A stretch of DNA of 64,000 nucleotides from Halicephalobus mephisto (taxonomy: Eukaryota; Nematoda; Chromadorea; Rhabditida; Panagrolaimidae): contig SWDT01000002.1 in the NCBI GenBank assembly GCA_009193035.1, forward strand, positions 124,001-188,000, read 5' to 3'. Position 1 is the first letter of the stretch. Every line of letters begins with the position of its first letter. The notes beneath the pieces were generated by a model, which made no database searches, was not told the DNA's origin, and was given only the letters and a program-made list of their open reading frames with translations. This document shows, piece after piece, positions 11,170 to 22,200 of the stretch. The position numbers were made by a program, and so were the translations under genes.

Positions 11170-13790
11170 ACTGAGTCACAGAACTATAAAAATTGTAATT
11201 ATTACTTTGCAAATTCTCTTCGGAACAGAACGCCAAAAGTTAAATCTCAATTTTTAGGATGGAGAAATTCTTTTTAATTTTAAATTTTTTATTTAAAATT
11301 GTTGTAAATTTCATATTTTTTACATAACTCGAAGCACTAACATATACTGAACATTATAAAAAAAGAATTATAAAAATCTGTCAAATACTCACTGAGTTAC
11401 AGAGCTTCAAAAATTGCAATTTTTGTCTTTTTAGAAATTGGTTTCGGAACACAACGCCAAAAGTTAAATCTTAATTTTTAGGATGGAGAAATTCTTTTTA
11501 ATTTTAAATTTCTTATTTAAAATTGTCCCAAATTTCATATTTTTTATATAAATAGAAGCACTAAGATATACTGAACATTATAAAAAAAGAATTATAAAAA
11601 GCTGTCGAATATTTACCGAGTTACAGAGCTTCAAAAATTGCAATTTTTGTCTTTTTAAAAATTAATTTTGGAACACAACGCCAAGATTCATGCACATCTT
11701 TTTAGCCAAAAATTCTTTATAGTCTTAGATTTTTTATTAAAAATTGCGTCACATTTCGTATGTTTTTATGTAAATTGAAACAATAACTTATGCTGAACAT
11801 AACAAAAAAGAATAATGAACACTCATTAAATATTCGCTGAGTTGCAGAGTTTTAAAAATTACGATTTTATTTTTTTAGAAAAACTCAATGAACTTCGAAA
11901 TGGAAAAATAAAGTTCAAATGACGCTGATTTAGCACACAAAAAAGTAACTTTTGGTAAAGTAACAAATCCAAATCGTCACTATTATTTTCAGTTTTCGTC
12001 ACAAATGTCGAATATTCATGAAAATGTGATGATTGTGCCACACTTTTTGTTAGAAACCGTCACTATTAAGTTTCAATTTTCGTCAGAAATTTTAAATATT
12101 CACGAAAAATACGACGATTATATCACATTTCGCAATTTTTACTGGACCAAAAGTTGCGTTTTTTGTGAATTTAATGTAACTATTTCATTTAATACAATGT
12201 ATCTAATAAGTTAGAACTGTTTCAATGTATCCATATATCATATACAATCCACCGATATCAGCACAAAAGAATTTAACTTTTAACTCAATAGCAAATGCAA
12301 ATTGTCACTATTACTTCCAATTTTTTTCACAAATACCAAATATGAAAAATGTGACAATTATGTCACATTTCGCAACTTTTACTGGACCAAAAGTTGCACT
12401 TTTTGTGAATTTAATGTAACTATGCATTTAATACAATCTATCTAATAAGTTAGAACTGTCTCAATGTATAGATATACCATATACAATCCACCGATATCAG
12501 CACAAAAGAATTTAACTTTTGATCCAGTAACAAATGCAAATTGTCACTATTACTTCCAATTTTCGTCACAAATACCAAATATTCATGAAAAATATAACGA
12601 TTGTGTCACGTTTTTGTTATATTTCGCAATTATTAAGAAACCAAAATTTACGCTTTTTTGTACATAAGTAAAGTTTTTTGTATTTTTAACATTTTATAAT
12701 TTATTTTAAAGTTCAGGATTTTCATAAAAATTAAGCCGGATTTGGAAAAACAACTATGCAAGTACAGTATTATTCATCACGTTATAGTGATTTAAATTTT
12801 AAATTTTTATTTAAAAATTATTTCGAAACTGATTTTTATTTTAAAAATTTAATTTAAATTTGATAAAAATGATGAATTTTTTCAATACTTATTGAATTAC
12901 TTTAATAAATCGTATTTTTTATTTTTATAAAAATGAAAAAACTTGAAAACAGATCATTAAAGTTTTGAATAGGGTAATTGAAAAATAAAAATCTTTATTA
13001 TTTTAAATTCCCATTGAAATTCATTAAGAAATTTGTATTTTTTATGTAAGTCGAAAAAATAATCTATATTTAGCAAAAAAGGATTATGAAAATACTCAAG
13101 TTTTCATTGAGTTATAAAATTTCAAAAATTACTTTTTTATTATTTTAGAAATTCGCTTGGGAACAGAACGCCAAAAATGAAATATCATTGTTGCAATATT
13201 GAAACTCCTTTTAATTTTAAATTTTTTATTTAAAATTGTTGTAAATTTTATATTTTTTACATAAATCGAAACACTAACATATACTGAACATTATAAAAAA
13301 AGAATTATAAAAATCTGTCAAATACTCACTGAGTTACAGAGCTTCAAAAATTGCAATTTTTGTCTTTTTAAAAATTAATTTCGGAACACAACGCCAAAAG
13401 TTAAATCTTAATTTTTAAGATGGAGGAATTCTTTTTAATCTTAAATTTCTTATTTAAAATTGTCCCAAATTTCATATTTTTTATATAAATCGAAGCACTA
13501 ACATATACTGAACATTATAAAAAAAGAATTATAAAAATCTGTCAAATATTTACCGAATTATAGAGCTTCAAAAATTGCAATTTTTGTCTTTTTAGAAATT
13601 AATTTTGGAACACAACGCCAAGACTCATGTGCATCTTTTTGAACAAAAACTTTTTGTTACTTTTCCATTAAAAATTACTTTTATATTTTATATTTTTATA
13701 TAAATCGAAATAATGCACTATATTAAATCTGAGAAAAAATAATAATAAAAACCTATAAAATACTCGTTGTTTTATAATAATTTAAAAACG
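11170..13790. repeat. Two duplicated repeat blocks around a third array
   Basis: Blocks at about 11170-11870 and 13090-13790 each contain nearly three copies of a 225-bp unit marked by AACGCCAAAAGTTAAATCT, and both end in the same altered copy (ACGCCAAGA-CTCATG type). They look like one 700-bp segment duplicated in direct orientation. Between them, 11930-12680 is another array of units of about 240 bp marked by AAATTGTCACTATTA and CGTCACAAATACCAAATAT; a single diverged copy recurs at about 38910-39030. Nothing coding. Confidence 0.7.
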
Positions 13791-14224
13791 CGATTATTCC
13801 TCAATCAATTTTGTGCATATTTAATTTCACGAAATCTTATTTTTCCGAAATTTGATTAATTTTATTTGCAAAAATTCCCTGGAATGAAAAATTAAGACAA
13901 ACAAAGCATAAAAGATGAATAATCCATGAAAAATTGCTACTTCTCAAATTCGGTTTTTAACGAAGCTTTTCATTAATTTCATTTTTAACAAAACAAAAAT
14001 TTTATAAAATATAAAAATTAATTTTCTTCCAAAATTAGAAAAATTAGAAGATACCGTGAGATAAATGAATCCGAAATGTTGAATAATATTCCTAATTTTT
14101 CACATAGATTCTTCTTTAATAAATCGCACTATTATGAAAAATAAAAAGAGCATTATTATGGAGTTATTTTGATATGAATTTTTAGAAGTTTTCAGGAATT
14201 TTCAGAATCTTCTATTTCAGACAG
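13791..14224. other. AT-rich intergenic stretch
   Basis: No open frame, RNA fold or repeat of note. Confidence 0.4.
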
Positions 14225-14867
14225 TGTTGGGACAGGGAACTAGACTAAGAAGAAGACTTGAAAAGATAGCCTGAATGTCGGAGTGTGGGATACTGTAGGA
14301 CATGACTGAGAATCTGTTGTTTTGTGAGAGAGAGGAGATATAATGACTGTATTTCGTGTCTTATTGTGTTAGTAAAGATTATAATAATAATTCCGTCTTC
14401 CATCTTAACAGTTTTTTTTTAATCAGTATTATTCCATATTATTAGATTATTGTTGAGATAAGAAATTAGACTAGGAAGAAGACTTGAAAAAATAGCCTGA
14501 ATGTCAGGGAGTGTGGGATACTGTAGGACATGACTGAGAATCTGTTGTTTTGTGAGAGAGAGGAGATATAATGATTGTATTTCGTGTCTCATTGTGTTAG
14601 TAAAGATTATTATAATAATTCTGTCTTCCATCTTAACAGTTGCTTTTTAATCAGTATTATTCCATATTATTAGATTACTGTTGAGACAGGGAACTAGACT
14701 AGAAAAAGAGTATCTAAAGAAATACCCTGAATATCAGGAAGTGTGAGATACTGTAGGACATGAGCGAGATCCTCGATTGTCCTGTGTGAGAGTCATATAA
14801 TAACTTTATTCCGTGTCTTATTGTTTTACTTAAAGATATTACTAGACTTCTGTTTCTTACTTTAACA
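14225..14867. mobile_element. Composite three-LTR (TRIM-like) element, copy 1
   Basis: Three related units, 14225-14410, 14451-14638 and 14679-14867, each about 186-189 bp, starting TGTTG and ending TTAACA, separated by two 40-bp spacers that contain TTTTTAATCAGTATTATTCC. The whole composite is flanked by the 5-bp direct repeat GACAG (14220-14224 and 14868-14872), so it inserted as one unit. LTR ends of TG...CA form, a 5-bp target duplication and the lack of coding capacity fit a miniature LTR retrotransposon (TRIM/SMART type). Unit 3 is more diverged than units 1 and 2. A second copy is at 20588-21259. Confidence 0.75.
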
Positions 14868-14879
14868 GACAGTTTTAAA

Positions 14880-15410
14880 TTTTTATTGGATTCTGAAGGA
14901 TTATAAAACTTGTAAAAAATAGTAATAAAATTAAAAATAAAATAATGAAATGGCCTCAACTCGAATTTCTAAAATTAATTAAAAAGTTCCAGAATCATAA
15001 ATTCTAAATTGTTATAAAACTTTACTGCATTCTAAAAACTTTTAAGAACTTCCAAGCCGTCGTAATAATGTCAAAAAATTATTTTTTACGAAATAGTCCC
15101 GGTGCGAATTTCCAAAATTAATTAAAAATTTCCAGAATCATAAATTCTAGATGGTTATAAAACTTTACTTCATTCTAGAAAGTCTCAAAAATTTCTAAGG
15201 GATTATAATAATACCAAAAAATTTATTTTTTTTACGAAATAGTCCCGGTACGAATTTTCAAAATTAATTAAAAAGTTCCAGAATCATAAATTCTAGATAA
15301 TTTCTAGTTTTTATTGGATTCTGGAAGGTTCCAAAAATTTACAAAATTCGAATAACATCGAAAATTAACTTTTTTAAGAAATGGTCCCGACACGAATTTT
15401 CAGAATCCTT
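14880..15410. repeat. About 125-bp tandem repeat
   Basis: Three to four copies of a unit containing AATAGTCCCGGTGCGAATTT and AAGTTCCAGAATCATAAATTC. Same general style as the 132-bp family at 490-1325 but a different sequence. Confidence 0.6.
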
Positions 15411-16130
15411 TCACAGATGATCCACGATTACTTGTAACTAAGCATAATTGAGCGTACTCGATTATGTTCGTTTTTCTACATAAAAACTGAAAAAAAATTT
15501 TAAAAATTACGATCCTATATTAATTTTTTATATAAAAACTGAAAAAAAATTTTAAAAATTACGATCCTATATTAATTTTTTATATAAAAACTGAAAAAAA
15601 ATTTAAAAATTACAATCCTATATTAATTTTTTATATAAAAACTGAAAAAAAAAATTTAAAAAATTACAATCCCATGTTCATTTTCGCACAAATACTCCAT
15701 AAATACTTGTAATTTGGTGTACTCGATTATACTCATTAGGCGTATGAAACCTAAAATGAACATAGGATCGTGATTTTTTATTTTTTTTCCAGTTTATATA
15801 TAAAAAATTAATATAAAATCGTAATTTTTTATCTTTTTTCAGTTTTTATATAAAAAATTAATATAGAATCGTAATTTTTTTATTTTTTTTTCAGTTTTTA
15901 TATAAAAAATTAATATAAAATCGTGATTTTTTAAATTTTTTTTAGTTTTTATATAAAAAATTAATATAAAATCGTAATTTTTATTTTCAATTTTTATGTA
16001 GAAAAATGAACATAATCGAGTACGCTCAATTACGCTTAGTTACAAGTAATCGTGGATCATTTGTGTAGGTTTCATACGTCTAATGAATGTAATCGAATAC
16101 ACCAAATTACAAGTAATTATGGAGTACTTT
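15411..16130. repeat. Large nested palindrome with internal tandem repeats
   Basis: The segment at 15411-15478 (it includes TCCACGATTACTTGTAACTA) is repeated in inverted form at about 16008-16070. Between them, four copies of a unit of about 60 bp ending ATATAAAAACTG on the left face five inverted copies on the right. A second inverted pair (about 15693-15757 and 16066-16128, marked by CAAATTACAAGTAAT) is interleaved with the first. It could form a long hairpin; no coding sequence. Confidence 0.7.
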
Positions 16131-18125
16131 GTTGATTCTAAACTTTTCCATTTTATTCAATGTTTGAAAATTTTAAAATATTTCATAAATTTTGAATTTT
16201 TAAAAATCAAAATTAATCAATTACTGTTTTACTACTTTTGATAATTTCCAGAGACCAGTCAAATCCAAATTTTGAGTTTTCTAGTCTGTGAAGATGTCGA
16301 AAGTTTTTTAATTTTGATTTAATTTTGAAAACTTTCATAAAAGGAAAACCCAATTAAGCAAGGACAGAATCAGATGACAACTTTCTCAAAGTAAATTCGA
16401 AACCCTTCGTTTGACGTCGGAATCCAGAATAAATCCAAGTACACGATGAAAAAACCACAGGGATCACGTAAATCCAAAAAATTTCAAACACCTTTTTTAA
16501 AAAAATTTAAAAAATAAAAATTTAAAAAAAATAAAAAATAAAAAAAATTTAAAAATTTAAAAAAAAATAAATTTTTTAAAATTTTTGAAACAATTTATAT
16601 ATGAACTTTAAAGTTTACATGTTTATGTTTATTTTTGTTGAAGAATCTTCTAAAATGAAAAAAAATAAATGTGCGAAATTTTATATATTAAAAAAAACGA
16701 ATTTTCTTATTTCGCGAAATAGTAATAATTTATTTTTATGCGTTTTTTATTTTAATTTAATTATTTTAGATGATTTTATTTTGTTACTAGATAGATTACT
16801 GTTTTTTGACGCGAAAAAACAGGTATGTAAAATTATATATAATATTTCAAAAATAAAAAAACGCATTTCTCTGGTCAGTGGACTTTCGAAAAACTACTTT
16901 TAAAAAGTTCTTTTTTTATAATTATGTTTAATTAATTGTGTTTTCAATCTTCTGGGAAGAAAATTAGATAAAAAATGTGGGATTTTATATATCAAAGTTC
17001 AAAAAAACAAATTCGCTTCTTAGTCAGTGAACTTCCGACAAATTATTTCCAAAAATTACTTTTTATTTGTCGTTATAATTATGCTTAATTAATTGTTTTC
17101 AATCTTCTGGAGAGAGAATTAGATAAAAATGTGGGATTTCATATATATCAAAATTATAAAAAATAATAAATTCTCTTCTTAGTGAACTTTCGACAAATCG
17201 TTTCCAAAAAATTACTTTTTATTTAGATTTACTTATTTTAATGTTTTTTACAATTAACTACATTTTTACCTTCCCACAGTAAGAAAGTAGATGAATGTGT
17301 AAAATCCCATATATTGGGAGTTGAAAAATAAAAATATTTTTAATTTTTTTGAGATGTTCCAACTGCACTTTAGACTCGTTTTTCTTCTACCTCAATTTTG
17401 ATACTTTTTCCTGACTTTAGATGTGCTTTCTCTGTCTATCAAATCTGCTTAATTGGCTTCTCGATAAAATGATAAGAAACAGAGAAAAAAAATCCTGAAT
17501 TTATGGATTTTCCAGATTACTTTGTTTCGAAAAAAGTTTAATAAAATTACATAAATTTTAAATATTAAAAAAATTAAAATTGTAATTTCGAAGATGAATT
17601 TTAATTGTTTTGCCTTGTCAGATTTTCCAGGTTATTTTATAAAAATATTTACCGAAATTTATTCGCAAAATCCGAACATAATTTGGAAAAGATAAAATTC
17701 GATATATGAATAAATTGGAAAAAATTTAATAAATTACATTTTTTTTCAAAATTTTTTATTTATTTCATTTTTGAAGAATCTTTATTAAAAATATATTGTA
17801 AAATATAAATTTATTTTCGGGAAAAGATAAAATTCGATATATGAATAAATTGGAAAAAATTTAATAAAGTACATTCTTTTTCAAAATTTCTCATTTATTT
17901 CATTTTTGAAGAAGCTTTATTAAAAATATATTGTAAAATATAAATTTATTTTCGGGAAAGATAAAATTTGATATATGAATAAATTCGAAAAAATTTAATA
18001 AATTACATTTTTTTTCAAAATTTTTTATTTATTTTATTTTTGAAGAATCTTTATTAAAAATATATTGTAAAATATAAATTTATTTTCGGAAAAGATAAAA
18101 TTCGATATATGAATAAATTCGAAAA
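16131..18125. repeat. AT-rich tandem arrays upstream of ife-4
   Basis: At about 16600-17330 there are degenerate units of about 170 bp marked by TCTTCTGG and GATTTTATATAT. At about 17685-18125 there are just over three close copies of a 135-bp unit containing GATAAAATTCGATATATGAA. The second array ends about 170 bp from the ife-4 start codon, so the promoter must be very short or embedded in repeats. Confidence 0.7.
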
Positions 18126-18295
18126 TGAATTTCGAACACTGCCTTCCTTCGTAGCCAATTGACGGGTCCCGGCACGAAAAGGACTTGGACCCACATGTGA
18201 ACTTTCTCTGGAACTGTCCTCGTGATTTCCCTTTTCCTATTTCTGGTGTTTATTGTATTTATTGTTGTTGAACTTTCATCTAGATATCTGTAAAT

Positions 18296-19089
18296 ATGCC
18301 ATTCCGACCCAATACTGAACAAGAACCGGAAAAAGAGAAGATTGTAAAACCTCCAGTGAAGTTAGAACAATTCGTCGTAAGTTTTCTCGTTTTTGTTGTT
18401 GATATAAAGTTCTTCAGCCCGACAAGCCGCCAAGCCCAGATGAACACGTACTTGAATATACGTATGTCTTATCCTACTTTGTTAGGCCACAAGGGAAGTT
18501 TGATCCCGAAGATTACGCGTTATACGTCCAGCCAGTGGCCTCGTTCCATTCAGTCGAGCAGTTCTGGCACACTTACCGACACCTCAAGCGTCCATCCGGT
18601 TTGTTTTTCCTATACTCTACTCCTCGATATATCAGTGCTTCCAGACATTGGGGAGAAAGTCGATTTTCATCTCTTTAAGGAAGGAATCAAGCCTGTTTGG
18701 GAGGATGCAGCTAATCGTAAAGGCGGAAAATGGATTCTTAGATTGAAAAAAGGGCTATCTTCACGAATCTGGGAGAACCTCATCTTGGCAATGATCGGAG
18801 AACAGTTTTTAGTAGGGGAAGAGATATGCGGAGCTGTCTGCTCCGTCCGCAACCAAGAAGACATTGTCTCCCTCTGGAACCGCACTGCTGACAACCCGGC
18901 CATCACCAACAGAATTCGTGACACTATGAGACGAGTCCTCAACCTTCCTGTCAACGCTATCCTTGAATACAAGAAGCATGATGATTGCCTTCGGTAGGTT
19001 TTGATTCTTTTGGAATCCGCATTGAAACTTATTCTTCCAGTGACCAAAGCAGCTACCGTCATACGAATCCTGATTTGGGACGTCGGTAA
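18296..19089 (+). CDS. ife-4: eIF4E-homologous protein 4EHP (eIF4E2 / IFE-4 type)
   Basis: Cytoplasmic cap-binding protein of the class that competes with eIF4E on selected mRNAs and represses or tunes their translation. Exons 18296-18376, 18418-18598, 18645-18993 and 19041-19089; phases agree and give 219 residues, close to the usual length. The family core is clear: VEQFWHTYRHLKRP, then HLFKEGIKPVWED with the cap-stacking Trp, GGKWILRLKKG, and WENLILAMIGEQF followed by GEEICGAVCSVR. At the position of the first cap-stacking Trp of canonical eIF4E there is Tyr (PEDYALYVQP), the diagnostic 4EHP difference. Introns are 41-47 bp, typical of nematodes. The start is the first ATG of the frame, 12 bases after a CTAG that could be an acceptor. 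The last exon codes only 15 residues. The next gene begins 135 bp downstream on the same strand. Confidence 0.93.
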
Positions 19090-19224
19090 ATTCGTTTTTG
19101 GAGTTTTTATTGATTCAAATTTGTTTTTGTTGTCCTTTTGCATAAATTAGATACAAAACCTGACTGGATCCGTAATTAGATTATCCTCAAAAGTGAAAAT
19201 TTCCGATTTGGACAATCAAGGACG

Positions 19225-22200
19225 ATGCTGGAGTCTGCGGAAGGTCGAGGAATGCTCTATGTGGTTACTGTATCTGTGGCATTTCTCTTGTGGTTCCTGA
19301 TAAAGTGGCTTATCATCGAGAGACAGAGATATCCCCCGGGACCTTTTAGATTGCCTTTTTTGGGCAATGTCTTCCAAGTGGATCAGGTAAAGAAGATGGA
19401 TTTTATAGGAATAATTAGGGATATGTAGTTTTTTGGAATTTTAAAATTGATTAAAAAATAAAAATGATGAATCTGGCAAATTATTGAAATCAACTATTTT
19501 TACCTAAATTTTAAAACTTAAAAAACTTTGTCAAAATGAATTCGAAAATTTTTTATTTTTGGAATGATGTAATTTTTATAATTTTTGAATTCCCGTGCAG
19601 AGAGCGAATAAAAGTAGAAAAAACGGTAAATTTGGCAATACTGAAATCGACTCTCATTTTTTTCTACTTTTTAGGATAATTTCGGGATTTTTTAGAAAAT
19701 CTTAGAAATTTATTTCGAAATAAGTTTATAAAAATATTCATTTTCAATTTTTAGAATGATGTAATTTTTATAATTTTTGAATTTCCCGCGCAGAGAGCGA
19801 GTGGAAGTGCAAAAATGGCAAATCTGGCAAATGAGTAAAAATCGACTCTCGTTTTTCCTTTTACCTAAATTTCGGGATTTTCTAACGAATGTTAGGAATT
19901 TGTGTGGAGATAATTTTTCAAAAATATTTATTTTTGATTTTAATAATAATTTTATTAAAAATTTTTTGAATTTAAAATTGCAGGCTTATCCTCATAAAAG
20001 CTTCGTCGAATTGACCAAGAAATATGGGCCTGTGTATACTGTATGGTTACCGGGTCCGATTGTCGTTCTGGCAAGTCACGAAGTCCTCAAAGAAGCGAAT
20101 TCTCTTTATCCTCAGCAGATCTCGGGTCGTCCTCAAGGGTTCCTCTACGGAATCTTCTCGAAGCATCAGAAGGACGGAGACGGGATTATCCTCTGTCAAG
20201 GAGACAAGTGGATGGCCCAGAGGAGATTTGCTTTGAAAACTTTCCACAATTTCGGAATGGGAAAACGGGTCATGGAATCCAAAATCAACTACCACAAAAA
20301 TCTTCTTTTAAAACGATTGTCTGGATTGTGCGACACCGACACAAGAATCGGGGTTGTTGATCTTCATCTGCACATCGGGTACTGTGTCGGCAACATCATC
20401 AACGACCTCGTCATGGGGAGGTTCTACCATTTCGGAGAGCCGGAATTCCTGAAGTTCAAGAAACTAATCGACAACACACTCGAAGGAGTGAGTTTTAATT
20501 TTATCGACTTTGGAATTGTCAGATAACTGTAGAAATCCTAGTAGTAGATAAATTCCAGCATAATTGGAAGTTTCCAAGCATCCATATTGTTGAGATAAGA
20601 AACTAGACTAGGAAGAAGACTTGAAAAAATAACCTGAATGTCAGGGAGTGTGGGATACTGTAGGACATGACTGAGAATCTGTTGTTTTGTGAGAGAGAGG
20701 AGATATAATGACCGTATTTCGTGTCTCATTGTGTTAGTAAAGATTATTATAATAATTCTGTCTTCCATCTTAACAGTTGTTTTTTAATCAGTATTATTCC
20801 ATATTATTAGATTATTGTTGAGATAAGAAACTAGACTAGGAAGAAGACTTGAAAAAATAGCCTGAATGTCAGGGAGTGTGGGATACTGTAGGACATCACT
20901 GAGAATCTGTTGTTTTGTGAGAGAGAGGAGATATAATGATTGTTGTCCTGTGAGAGAGAGGAAATATATAAATTGTATCTTTATAGCACCAGTAAAGATT
21001 ATAATAATAATTCCGTCTTCCATCTTAACAGTTGCTTTTTAATCAGTATTATTCCATATTATTAGATTACTGTTGGAACAGAGAACTAGACTAGAAAAAG
21101 AGTATCTAAAGAAATACCCTGAATATCAGGAAGTGTGAGATACTGTAGGACATGAGCGAGATCCTCGATTGTCCTGTGTGAGAGTCATATAATAACTTTA
21201 TTCCGTGTCTTATTGTTTTAGTTAAAGATATTACTATATTTCTGTTTCTTACCTTAACGCATATGTTCCTAATTTAGGTTTTGAAGACTGGTTAGGATTT
21301 ACTAAGGTAGTAATTCTCTATCATTTACACACACAAAAAGGACATTTGTTGTATAATCTATTGATCAGAGCTGCCGAGTTTTTGAATTGAGCTAGTTCGG
21401 TTCGAGTTCAAGTCTCTCCATTTTCAAATTCGAATCAATTTGAAATCGATTTCAAGTTTGACTCGGAAGTTCGGAATTCGATGTTCTGGTATTGATAGAT
21501 TAAAACGATTTTGATGTATCAGATATATTGTATTTTATGTATCGATATATCAAGTCAATATCGGTCCATTGAATACAATGTATCTGACAGATTAGAGCCG
21601 TTTTTTCTTTGTGTATTTCTGGTTTAAGTCCTGAAGACTAGTTAGGCCCTTCTAGGATAATCAGCAATCTTGTTGCATTTACATATTCTTGATTTAGATC
21701 CTAAAGCAAGTTAGGCCTTTCTAAGATAATTGACAATCCTCTTTTGTTCAAGGATTGCTGATATAGGTCTTGTTAGATTGGTCTGGGACCTTTTAGAACA
21801 GCTAGCGATCCTCTCGTACCTGTGTATTCCTAACTTCTGAAGATAAATTGAAACCTTTCAGTATAGTCAACAATTCTTTTACGTATATACCCGTGATTTA
21901 AGTTTTATTAAATCTAACAAGATCTACTAGATCACTTTAGTACTCCTCTTGCACTTACGTATTCTTGAGTTGAGTCTTAAAAGTACATTAAGTCATCTGG
22001 AACATCTTCTACTTCTTCATGTCTTTGAATTAGGTTCTTGCTGATCAATTGGTACTCCTCTTGCACTTACGTATTCCTCAGTTGAGTCTTGAAAGTACAT
22101 TAGGTCCTCCTAGGTCATCTGGAACATCTTCTACTTCCTCATGTTTTTGATTCAAGTCCTTGCAAACCATCCGATACTTGTATCTCTCTTATTTATCTTT

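Noticed and set aside
12005..12667. Three 64-69 codon ORFs in tandem
   Set aside because: Copies of a tandem repeat of about 240 bp; similarity between them is repeat similarity.
16601..16903. 100-codon hydrophobic/Lys-rich ORF
   Set aside because: Lies in AT-rich tandem repeats; composition is what AT-rich DNA gives by chance.
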